From NCBI RefSeq assembly GCF_013249045.1, contig NZ_JABRWP010000003.1:372001-436000 (forward strand): 64,000 nt of DNA. The letters run 5' to 3'. This document shows positions 50,492 through 58,060 of the stretch, one piece after another. A program made the translations under genes and the position numbers. The number at the start of each line of letters is the position of its first letter. Position 1 is the first letter of the stretch. This stretch comes from Winogradskyella eckloniae. GTDB lineage: Bacteria > Bacteroidota > Bacteroidia > Flavobacteriales > Flavobacteriaceae. The notes under the pieces are model-generated. The model made no database searches. It was given only the letters and a program-made list of their open reading frames with translations, and was not told the origin of the DNA.

Positions 50492-51757
50492 ATGGAGAAG
50501 TTAAGAAATTTATTTGCTGTTAAGAAAAATCAACCAGAGGAAGAAGAATTAGACAATAATATAACTAATCAAGATAATATTAGGATAACTTATTACCAAA
50601 GTGGTTTTGCTGCGGCTCAAAAGGCAACTGGCAAACCGATTGTTTTAAAAGCTTGTCTTCAAAATGTATATAATAGTTTTGAAGATCAATGCAGAAATCA
50701 AAAGATTGAACAAGAAAAACTTAAAAAGCCGTACCATGAAGAAATTGAAAGACAAAAATCTGAGATAAAAAAGTTAGAAACAGCAAAGGAAATTAATGAC
50801 GAAAAACAAGTAGAATATAATGATAAAGTATCGCAGATAAAGGATGACATTATTGATGTCAGAGTTAATCCTAATAATCACGGATTAATAGTAGAAAGAA
50901 ATCCGAAGATTAAGTTTTACATTGGTCTTGCGCTCTTATTGCCAATTACACTTTATTTATTAGTATTTTATATTTCAGCATCATATTCAGTGTTTTTTAA
51001 AGAGTTTAACGATGATAGTTTGTCTTCTGCAATATTTGATGCACAAGCATTTTCAAAAGCTCTTCAAGATGGTGCATTAGAGGCCATACTTATAGTTACT
51101 ATTCCTTTTGTATTCATGGGCTTGGGTTATATTATTCATATGATGCAAAAAGTACCAGGAGTAGCGAGTAAAATTAAGTTGTTAGGTCTATTTATTATAA
51201 CATTTTTGTTTGATGGACTGCTTGCATACGTTATTGAAAAAAAGATTTACGAATTTAATAGAACACCTTCATCTCCAGATTTTGATTTAACTATAGCTAT
51301 TAAAGAATCTGAATTTTGGGTTATAATTTTTGCGGGTTTTATTGTTTATATTATTTGGGGATTAGTTTTTGATTTTATAATGAAAGAGCACGAAAGTTTA
51401 GATAAAATTAATGTGTTTATAAGAGCAAAACAAAAAGAGTTAGCCAAAATAAATTTAGAATTAAAAGAAAACGGAATAATAAGTGATTCAATAAAATCTA
51501 AAATTACTGAAGCGAAAGGGAAAATTTCAGAAGCTCAAAATAAAATTGATGGTTTTATTTTTCCTGTTAAGAAATACCTTCATTACCATCATCAATATGT
51601 AGAAGGTTGGTTTCAGGCAATTGGAACAGAGATTGCATTGCCAGCAAGACAAAAAGATGAGTTATTAGAGAATTGCCAAACCATCTGCAATAATCATCTC
51701 ATTGCATTAAACCTTAATGAAGACTCTACACAGCATACAATATATACCCAAAATTAG
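50492..51757 (+). CDS. Membrane protein with flanking coiled coils
   Basis: A 421-residue protein with about four membrane helices (near 142-166, 198-217, 229-247 and 275-296) and charged coiled-coil segments before (about 65-120) and after (about 305-355) them. No known transporter motif is visible. It ends in a soluble tail with YHHQYVEGWFQAIG. I do not recognise a family. Its place between a TerB-like protein and a vWA-like lipoprotein suggests it connects cytosolic and periplasmic parts of the system, which is inference. Confidence 0.8.
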   Translation: MEKLRNLFAVKKNQPEEEELDNNITNQDNIRITYYQSGFAAAQKATGKPIVLKACLQNVYNSFEDQCRNQKIEQEKLKKPYHEEIERQKSEIKKLETAKEINDEKQVEYNDKVSQIKDDIIDVRVNPNNHGLIVERNPKIKFYIGLALLLPITLYLLVFYISASYSVFFKEFNDDSLSSAIFDAQAFSKALQDGALEAILIVTIPFVFMGLGYIIHMMQKVPGVASKIKLLGLFIITFLFDGLLAYVIEKKIYEFNRTPSSPDFDLTIAIKESEFWVIIFAGFIVYIIWGLVFDFIMKEHESLDKINVFIRAKQKELAKINLELKENGIISDSIKSKITEAKGKISEAQNKIDGFIFPVKKYLHYHHQYVEGWFQAIGTEIALPARQKDELLENCQTICNNHLIALNLNEDSTQHTIYTQN

Positions 51758-51760
51758 ATT

Positions 51761-52681
51761 ATGAATAGATTATTAATAATTACCGCTTTTTCGTTAACAC
51801 TCCTTGGTTGTGCTTCAGATTCTAATAAGCAGGCGGAGAAGGAAATTAAAACGAATTCAACCACAAAAAAAAATAAGCAGATTTCTAATCTAAACATTAG
51901 TATTCTGCTTGATTTGTCCGATAGAATTGATACCACAAAATACAATAATCCCAGTATGCAATTTTATAGAAGAGACGTTGGTTATTTAAACTCGGTTGCT
52001 GAGGCGTTTGAAGATGAGATAAAACATAAAAAATCGAGACATTTAGACGATAAGATTCAGTTGTATTTTGATCCAGAACCTTTAAATCCTAAGATTAATG
52101 ATTTGTCTAATCAGTTAAAATTCCATGTAACTAGAGATAATGGCACATTAGACTACATAAATGCAATAAGTTCTACTTATGCTTATTTTGGGTTAGAAAT
52201 ATATAAACAAGCTTTAAAAGATGCTAATCACGATAATGGTTCAGATACTTGGGGCTTTTTTAAAAATAAAGTAAAAGATTATTGCATTGATAAAGACTAC
52301 AGAAATATTTTAGTAATATTAACTGATGGCTATATTTTCTATGAGGATAGTAATTTAAATGAAGATAATTTATCATCGTACATTACTCCAAAAAAAATAA
52401 GACATAAAAAATTGAATTCATCTAACTGGAAAGAGATAATAGAATCTAATAACCATGGATTTATTCCTGTAAATCAAGATTTGTCTAATCTAGAGATATT
52501 AGTTTTAGGTATAAATCCGTCAACATCAAATAATAATGATTACGACTATGATGTGCTTAAAAAATATTGGTCAGATTGGTTGTATGGAATGGGCTTAAAG
52601 GAAGGTAATTTTGAATTTAAAATGGCCGAACTACCCGCAAATATGGATATAATAATTAAAAATTTTATAAAAAATAAATAG
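51761..52681 (+). CDS. von Willebrand A-like lipoprotein
   Basis: A 306-residue lipoprotein (signal MNRLLIITAFSLTLLGC, lipid cysteine 17). The body looks like a vWA fold: NISILLDLSDRI near residues 45-56 carries the start of a MIDAS motif (D51, S53, with R55 where a Ser is usual) and NILVILTDGYIFYED near 182-196 gives the Thr-Asp-Gly part. An insert-rich region between is charged. TerY/TerF-type vWA proteins accompany TerB in Ter systems, but here the domain is exported and lipid-anchored. Metal binding may be altered. Confidence 0.75.
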   Translation: MNRLLIITAFSLTLLGCASDSNKQAEKEIKTNSTTKKNKQISNLNISILLDLSDRIDTTKYNNPSMQFYRRDVGYLNSVAEAFEDEIKHKKSRHLDDKIQLYFDPEPLNPKINDLSNQLKFHVTRDNGTLDYINAISSTYAYFGLEIYKQALKDANHDNGSDTWGFFKNKVKDYCIDKDYRNILVILTDGYIFYEDSNLNEDNLSSYITPKKIRHKKLNSSNWKEIIESNNHGFIPVNQDLSNLEILVLGINPSTSNNNDYDYDVLKKYWSDWLYGMGLKEGNFEFKMAELPANMDIIIKNFIKNK

Positions 52682-52692
52682 GAAATTCATTA

Positions 52693-53535
52693 ATGAAAAA
52701 AATACTTTTTATAGGCTTAGTTATTACGTTTCTTAGTTTTTCTAATAACTCAAATGAATTAGATTTTAATAGCGTTGAAAGTATAAAATTAATTACTTGG
52801 AACATCCAAGACTTAGGCCAATCAAAAAACAATGAAGAAATAGCGTTCATCGCAAAGACATTAAATGATTTTGATGTCGTTGCTATCCAAGAAGTTGTGG
52901 CTAAGCATCCAGGAGGCGCACAAAAAATTGCTCAAATTGCAGATGAGCTTAATAGAAAAGGAAGCAAGTGGGATTATAGAATTAGTAACCCTACCAAAAG
53001 CCCTTCTGCTTATATGAGTGAACGTTATGCTTTTTTATGGAAAACAAGTAAAGTGAGTTTAAAAGGAAGAGCATTCTTGGATAGTGAATTAGAATCTCAA
53101 ATAATTAGAGAGCCTTTTATCGCAGAATTTAAAGCTAAACATAAGGATTCAACTTTTTTTGTTGTTAACTTTCATTCTAGAAAACATAACGATTTACCAG
53201 AATTAGAAATTGTACTATTTAAAGAATATCAAAAGCGACTAAATTCTGATAAAATTATTATATCAGGTGATTTTAACTTAAATGAAGAACACAGTGTTTG
53301 GAATGATTTTTATGATCAAGGTTATAGTTCAGCAGTTAAGAACTCAAAAACGACTTTAAAGCGAAAATGTAAAAGTGGAGATTATTTAAGTCATGCTATA
53401 GATAATATATACTATTCCAAACAAATAAGTTTTATTAATTCTAGAGTTGTTGATTACATCAAAACTTGTGAAAATTTAGCAACAGCAAGATTAATATCAG
53501 ATCACTTACCTGTTGCTTTAGAATTTTCACTTTGA
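52693..53535 (+). CDS. Secreted endonuclease/exonuclease/phosphatase-fold hydrolase
   Basis: A 280-residue exported protein of the DNase I-like fold. The signal is MKKILFIGLVITFLSFSNNS. Catalytic landmarks are N37 in TWNIQD, E67 in AIQEV, FHSRKH, SGDFNL (Asp and Asn) and SDHLP at the end (Asp-His). All key residues of the family are present, so a metal-dependent phosphodiesterase acting on nucleic acid, or a phosphate ester, in the periplasm or outside is likely. Last clear gene of the TerB operon. Confidence 0.85.
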   Translation: MKKILFIGLVITFLSFSNNSNELDFNSVESIKLITWNIQDLGQSKNNEEIAFIAKTLNDFDVVAIQEVVAKHPGGAQKIAQIADELNRKGSKWDYRISNPTKSPSAYMSERYAFLWKTSKVSLKGRAFLDSELESQIIREPFIAEFKAKHKDSTFFVVNFHSRKHNDLPELEIVLFKEYQKRLNSDKIIISGDFNLNEEHSVWNDFYDQGYSSAVKNSKTTLKRKCKSGDYLSHAIDNIYYSKQISFINSRVVDYIKTCENLATARLISDHLPVALEFSL

Positions 53536-53550
53536 AGTAATATTTCTAAT

Positions 53551-53597
53551 AATTGCGGAATCCCATAATATTAAGTGGATAGACCTTTTTAATTTAC
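53551..53597 (+). promoter_or_regulatory. Possible fourth, weak copy of the operator-promoter
   Basis: TTGCGG-AATC-CCATAA (53553-53568) matches 12 half-site positions of the TTACGG/CCGTAA palindrome except two, centre 53560.5. A TA occurs at 53590, again 29.5 bases away, but the following bases (TAATTTAC) fit -7 poorly. It is 30 bases before the 53626 gene. Confidence 0.3.
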
Positions 53598-53625
53598 ATC
53601 TCAGTATTAATTAAAATAGTAAATA

Positions 53626-53850
53626 ATGACGGATAAAATTAAGTTAACACCAAAGCGCATTACGTTTATAAAAACTTATAATGATTTTAATAACGAAGAA
53701 ATACTCAGAGAGTTATTATTTGCGCAACAATTACAAATTGATAAATTAGAAAAAATTCGCAGTAATACCTCAAAATTAGTATGGTGGTTAATTGCTCTGC
53801 CAATAATTTTTGGGTTTTTTACAATGTTACTTGGGTTAGGTCGTCTCTAA
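53626..53850 (+). CDS. Small membrane protein
   Basis: A 74-residue protein with a charged N-terminal half (LRELLFAQQLQIDKLEKIR, probably helical) and one membrane helix near the C-terminus (LVWWLIALPIIFGFFTMLL). It lies 90 bases after the hydrolase, with a degenerate operator-like sequence upstream. It may belong to the same system or stand alone. No family recognised. Confidence 0.65.
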   Translation: MTDKIKLTPKRITFIKTYNDFNNEEILRELLFAQQLQIDKLEKIRSNTSKLVWWLIALPIIFGFFTMLLGLGRL

Positions 53851-54005
53851 GTTTAAAATATTAAAAAATATTATGTGATTTGTTTGTTTTTTCTACCTTT
53901 AAAATCCCTTAATTTTTAATAGTCTTTTCCCCTTTGTGAAATGTTTTTACAAAACGAATAAACTAGTATGTGCTCATAACTAAGCATCAATTAAAAACCT
54001 ACTGA

Positions 54006-54677
54006 ATGGCAGAATGTATTACATGTGGAGGCTACACCAAATTTAATGGTGGTCTCTGTTATAAATGTTACAAAAAAGAGAATAACAGCGAAGACGTTGC
54101 TGTTGCAGAAAAACCAAAAGCTAAACCCAAAACTAAAACGAGTACAACGAAGGTTGATAATACCAAAGATAGTGCAGCCGAAAAAACTATAGATGTTGCG
54201 ACAAATAATTTTAATTATAATCTAACAAAAGGTAGAATTGCAGAGACTTTAATAGAACGTTTATTTGTAGATTTAGGCTTTCAGGTGTTTCAATATGGAA
54301 TGGAAAATACTATTCCTGGTATTAAAGATTTACTAAGAGGTGTTAAAGATGATGTGGCAATGAATATAAGGAGAATGCCAGATTTGGTTGTTTTTAAAGA
54401 CAATCAAGCACATTTTATTGAAGTTAAATTTAGAGCAAACGGTTGTTTTAAGTTAAGCGATATTGATAAAAATGGCGATTATCCATACCAAAATGCTTTA
54501 ATTGTTTTAATGTCTAAAAAACATATAAAATGTATATCTTTCGAAGAGCTACAGGAAGGTAAAGAAATAACAGAAACGAGCCGAAACTATTTAGGTAATA
54601 GAAAAGAATTTGATACCGATAAAGATAAAATTATAGAATACTGTAATTACGCTGTAAAATTCTTTCAACACGTATAA
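54006..54677 (+). CDS. Zinc-ribbon protein with PD-(D/E)xK nuclease-like domain
   Basis: A 223-residue protein. The first 22 residues form a zinc ribbon (C4, C7, C18, C21). A Lys/Thr-rich linker follows, then a restriction-endonuclease-like fold: GRIAETLIERLFVDLGF near 76-92, the PD motif at P125-D126 (RMPDLVVF), and ExK at 139-141 (FIEVKFRA). The catalytic triad pattern is intact. It starts the block leading directly (8 bases) to hsdM, so it probably works with or beside the type I system. An added nuclease of this kind is not part of standard type I operons. Confidence 0.75.
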   Translation: MAECITCGGYTKFNGGLCYKCYKKENNSEDVAVAEKPKAKPKTKTSTTKVDNTKDSAAEKTIDVATNNFNYNLTKGRIAETLIERLFVDLGFQVFQYGMENTIPGIKDLLRGVKDDVAMNIRRMPDLVVFKDNQAHFIEVKFRANGCFKLSDIDKNGDYPYQNALIVLMSKKHIKCISFEELQEGKEITETSRNYLGNRKEFDTDKDKIIEYCNYAVKFFQHV

Positions 54678-54685
54678 AACAACAA

Positions 54686-56287
54686 ATGTCAGAAGACCAA
54701 AAACAAGCATTACTAAAACAAACCCTCTGGAATATTGCCAACGACCTTCGTGGTAATATGGATGCAGACGATTTTAGAGATTATATATTAGGCTTTATTT
54801 TTTACAAATATTTAAGTCGAAAAATGAAACTCTACGCCAACGAAATTCTAGAACCAGATGGTTTAAGTTACGATACCGTAGAAAGCCACGAGCAAGCCGA
54901 AGACTTATTGGAAGCCATTCGTTACGAAGCATTAGACAAACTTGGTTATTTTCTTAAACCAAGCGAACTCTTTAGTGAGTTAGCAAAACGTGGTAATTCT
55001 GGCGGCAAAAACAACTTTATACTTGGCGATTTAGCCAACGTGCTCACTAGCATAGAGCAAAGTACCATGGGAAGCGAAAGCGAAGACGATTTTGGTAACC
55101 TGTTTGAAGACCTCGATTTAACCAGTAGCAAACTAGGGAAGACCGAAGACGCTAAAAACGAACTCATAGTAAAAGTACTTACCCATTTAGAAGGTATCGA
55201 TTTTGACCTAGAAAACTCAGATAGCGACATCCTTGGTGATGCCTACGAGTATTTAATTGGGCAATTTGCCTCTGGAGCAGGAAAAAAAGCAGGCGAATTT
55301 TACACACCACAACAAGTCTCTAAAATATTGGCGCAATTAGTAACCACAAATAAAACCAAACTAAAAAGCGTGTACGATCCCACTTGTGGTTCTGGCTCGT
55401 TGTTATTACGTGTGGCTAAAGAAGTAGGCGACGTAGGCGAATTTTTTGGGCAAGAAAGTAACCCAACAACCTATAACTTGTGCAGAATGAACATGATTAT
55501 GCACGACGTACACTACAAACGTTTCGATATTTATAACGAAGACACCTTAGTAAACCCAAGCCCAAACCATATAGACAAACGTTTTGAGGCCATAGTTGCC
55601 AATCCACCATTTTCGGCAAACTGGAGCGCAAGCCCATTATTTATGAGCGATGATAGGTTTTCGGCATACGGTAAACTAGCACCAAAATCTAAAGCAGATT
55701 TTGCATTTGTGCAACACATGGTACACCAACTAGACAATAATGGTACAATGGCTTGTGTACTACCACATGGTGTATTGTTCCGTGGTTCAGCCGAAGGACA
55801 TATTAGAAAGTTTTTAATAGAAGACAAAAACTACCTAGATGCCGTTATAGGTTTGCCAGCAAACATATTTTATGGTACAAGCATACCAACCTGTATTTTA
55901 GTGCTAAAAAAGAAGCGAGAGCAACCAGAAAGCATTTTATTTATAGATGCCAGCCAACATTACGAGAAAGTAAAAACTCAAAACGTTTTACAAGACCAGC
56001 ATATTGATAAAATAGTAGAAACTTACAGAGCGTATTGTCATTCAGAGCGCGGCGAAGAATCTCAAGCTACTATTGATAAGTATTCATACGTAGCCATTTT
56101 AGACGAGGTTAAAGAAAACGATTACAACCTAAACATACCACGTTATGTAGATACCTTTGAAGAAGAAGAACCCATAGATTTAACCACAGTAGCCAAAGAC
56201 CTAAAAGCCTTGGAGGCAGACATAGCAAAAACAGATGCTACCATTGCAGACTTTTGCAAACAGTTAAACATAGAAACTCCTTTCTAA
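54686..56287 (+). CDS. hsdM: Type I restriction-modification system, methyltransferase subunit HsdM
   Basis: A 533-residue adenine methyltransferase subunit. An N-terminal helical domain (LWNIANDLRGNMDADDFRD) precedes the catalytic domain, with FYTPQQVS near residue 207, SAM motif DPTCGSGSLLL near 231 and catalytic NPPF near 309. It modifies DNA together with HsdS and is needed for restriction by HsdR. A repeat-derived peptide (CHSERGEESQ) is read in frame near residue 451. The stop shares a base with the hsdS start (TAATG). Confidence 0.96.
   Translation: MSEDQKQALLKQTLWNIANDLRGNMDADDFRDYILGFIFYKYLSRKMKLYANEILEPDGLSYDTVESHEQAEDLLEAIRYEALDKLGYFLKPSELFSELAKRGNSGGKNNFILGDLANVLTSIEQSTMGSESEDDFGNLFEDLDLTSSKLGKTEDAKNELIVKVLTHLEGIDFDLENSDSDILGDAYEYLIGQFASGAGKKAGEFYTPQQVSKILAQLVTTNKTKLKSVYDPTCGSGSLLLRVAKEVGDVGEFFGQESNPTTYNLCRMNMIMHDVHYKRFDIYNEDTLVNPSPNHIDKRFEAIVANPPFSANWSASPLFMSDDRFSAYGKLAPKSKADFAFVQHMVHQLDNNGTMACVLPHGVLFRGSAEGHIRKFLIEDKNYLDAVIGLPANIFYGTSIPTCILVLKKKREQPESILFIDASQHYEKVKTQNVLQDQHIDKIVETYRAYCHSERGEESQATIDKYSYVAILDEVKENDYNLNIPRYVDTFEEEEPIDLTTVAKDLKALEADIAKTDATIADFCKQLNIETPF
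56037..56064 (+). repeat. Dispersed repeat fragment inside hsdM
   Basis: The sequence GTCATTCAGAGCGCGGCGAA, continuing GAATCTCA, resembles a widespread intergenic repeat of the form GTCATTCTGAGCGAAGCGAA. Here it is translated in frame as CHSERGEES within an otherwise conserved HsdM. Confidence 0.55.
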
Positions 56288-57663
56288 TGGCAAACGAAAA
56301 CAAAACGTCATCGAAACCGTCATTGCGAGAGCCTGTTGCGAGGAACGAAGCAAACTCGACGAAGCAATCTCATAAAGCGAACGGAAACAACAAACAGATT
56401 ACTTCGGCTAAAAAGCCTCGCAATGACGTACCCAAACTACGCTTTAAAGAGTTTGAAGGGGAATGGGAAAAGAAAAAATTAGTTTCAAAAATTGATTTTA
56501 TTGCTGGTTATGCTTTTAAAAGTTTTGAGATGAAAAGTGTTGATAGTAAATATCAATTACTTAAAATGTCAAATATTTATAAGAGTGAATTACAATTAGA
56601 TAGAAATCCATCTTATTGGGAAGAAATTGATTCCAAACTTGAAAAATATTTACTTAAGAAAAAGGATATTCTTTTAACATTAACAGGGACAGTTGGAAAA
56701 CGAGATTATGGTTATTCAATTGTTATTCCTGAAAATAATAGATTCTTACTAAATCAAAGACTTGTTTGTTTAAGAGCAAAACCAAATGAAAGTGATGCTG
56801 ATTTTGTAAATAATCTTATAAAAACATCAAGATTTTATTATTTCTTTTTTAATGAATCAAAAGGAGGAACAGGAAATCAAACTAATGTTGGAATTGACGA
56901 CTTGAGAAATATCAAATTATTATTCCCCAACCTCCCAGAACAACAAAAAATAGCCAATTTTTTAACAGCAGTAGACACCAAACTACAGCAACTAACCACC
57001 AAAAAAGAAACCCTAGAGCAGTACAAAAAAGGCGTAATGCAACAACTGTTTAGCCAACAATTGCGCTTTAAACCAGACGTCATTGCGAACGCAGTGAAGC
57101 AATCTCATGAAGCAAACTCAAAACAATCTGTCACTAATGAATACCAAACACAATTCCCAGATTGGGAAGAGAAGCGGTTGGGAGAAATTGCAACTAAAAA
57201 ATCATCAAACATTGCAGCTAATACTATTGAAGAAAATATAGGTGATTATAAATTATATGGAGCATCAGGTTATTTAAAAAGCATTGACTTCTATAGAGAA
57301 GAGGAAGCTTTTGTTTCAATAGTAAAAGATGGAGCTGGAGTAGGAAGAACTTTATTATGTGAACCTAAATCTTCAGTTCTAGGAACATTGGATATTATTT
57401 CACCCAAAATAAAAGTGAATTTGTATTTCCTTTATTCGGTTTTAAACAATATTCGGTTTAATAAATATATAATTGGAAGCACTATTCCTCATATATATTT
57501 TAAGGATTATTCAAAAGAGAAAATTGAAATTCCTTGTTTCGAAGAACAACAAAAAATAGCCAATTATTTAAGTGCTATAGATAAAAAAATAGAAGCCGTA
57601 CAAACGCAAATAAGCAACACGCAAGCGTTTAAAAAAGGGCTGTTGCAGCAGATGTTTGTGTAA
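56287..57663 (+). CDS. hsdS: Type I restriction-modification system, specificity subunit HsdS
   Basis: A 458-residue DNA-recognition subunit with two target recognition domains: the first after VPKLRFKEFEGEWEKKKL, the second after FPDWEEKRLGEIATKK. Each ends in a conserved helix (LPEQQKIANFLTAVDTKLQQL and FEEQQKIANYLSAIDKKIE as landmarks). The halves bind the two parts of the split target. Repeat-derived peptides occupy residues about 11-47 and 264-280, before TRD1 and between the halves. I use ATG 56287, which overlaps the hsdM stop by one base; an upstream TTG reading would overlap hsdM. Confidence 0.94.
   Translation: MANENKTSSKPSLREPVARNEANSTKQSHKANGNNKQITSAKKPRNDVPKLRFKEFEGEWEKKKLVSKIDFIAGYAFKSFEMKSVDSKYQLLKMSNIYKSELQLDRNPSYWEEIDSKLEKYLLKKKDILLTLTGTVGKRDYGYSIVIPENNRFLLNQRLVCLRAKPNESDADFVNNLIKTSRFYYFFFNESKGGTGNQTNVGIDDLRNIKLLFPNLPEQQKIANFLTAVDTKLQQLTTKKETLEQYKKGVMQQLFSQQLRFKPDVIANAVKQSHEANSKQSVTNEYQTQFPDWEEKRLGEIATKKSSNIAANTIEENIGDYKLYGASGYLKSIDFYREEEAFVSIVKDGAGVGRTLLCEPKSSVLGTLDIISPKIKVNLYFLYSVLNNIRFNKYIIGSTIPHIYFKDYSKEKIEIPCFEEQQKIANYLSAIDKKIEAVQTQISNTQAFKKGLLQQMFV
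56318..56428 (+). repeat. 111-bp palindromic repeat translated within hsdS
   Basis: Perfect 12-base terminal inverted repeats (CGTCATTGCGAG 56318-56329, CTCGCAATGACG 56417-56428). The length is 37 codons exactly, so it adds residues without shifting the frame. It belongs to the same family as 57078 and 57672. Confidence 0.85.
57078..57137 (+). repeat. Partial palindromic repeat within hsdS
   Basis: CGTCATTGCGAACGCAGTGA continuing AGCAATCTCATGAAGCAAAC matches the left part of the elements at 56318 and 57672. It encodes VIANAVKQSHEANSK between the two recognition halves. The right boundary is approximate. Confidence 0.7.
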
Positions 57664-57671
57664 AACGTACT

Positions 57672-57751
57672 GTCATTGCGAACGGAGTGAAGCAAACTCA
57701 TGAAAGTAAACGTAAACAATAAACAGATTGCTTCACTGCGTTCGCAATGAC
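57672..57751 (+). repeat. 80-bp palindromic repeat between hsdS and the GIY-YIG gene
   Basis: The arms 57672-57693 and 57730-57751 are complementary over 22 bases with one mismatch (starting GTCATTGCGAACG). A further half copy (ACGCAATGACA) follows near 57761, just before the GIY-YIG start. Confidence 0.85.
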
Positions 57752-57772
57752 GTAAACGAGACGCAATGACAT

Positions 57773-58060
57773 ATGAAACCAGGATACGTATACATACTAA
57801 CCAATAAAAACAACACCACACTTTATGTTGGTGTAACCGCTTATTTAAAACGGCGCATCACTCAGCATAAAGAAAAACAAGATAAAAAATCGTTTACAGC
57901 AAGATATAATTTAACTAAATTAGTGTATTACGAAGCACACCAAAGCATTGGAGATGCTATTGGCAGAGAAAAACAATTAAAAGCAGGAAGCAGAGCAAAA
58001 AAAATAGCATTAATAGAACGTATAAATCCAGAGTGGGCAGACCTCTTTAATGAATTATGA
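57773..58060 (+). CDS. GIY-YIG nuclease family protein
   Basis: A 95-residue stand-alone GIY-YIG domain: GYVYILTNKNNTTLYVGVT gives the GIY and YIG-like elements (here YVY and YVG), with the catalytic Arg in LKRRITQH and the Glu in IGREKQLK. Members cut DNA; the small YhbQ-like ones have unclear roles. Its ATG is 21 bases after a palindromic repeat, and its stop overlaps hsdR by four bases (ATGA), so it is embedded in the restriction operon. It may be a later insertion. Confidence 0.88.
   Translation: MKPGYVYILTNKNNTTLYVGVTAYLKRRITQHKEKQDKKSFTARYNLTKLVYYEAHQSIGDAIGREKQLKAGSRAKKIALIERINPEWADLFNEL

Noticed and set aside
56318..57751. CRISPR array at the restriction locus
   Set aside because: The repeats are few, unequal in length, palindromic over 80-111 bases and partly coding; there are no regular spacers and no cas genes.
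57564..57821. Minus-strand frame of 85 codons across the end of hsdS and the palindromic repeat
   Set aside because: It is made by the repeat arms read backwards and overlaps conserved hsdS residues.
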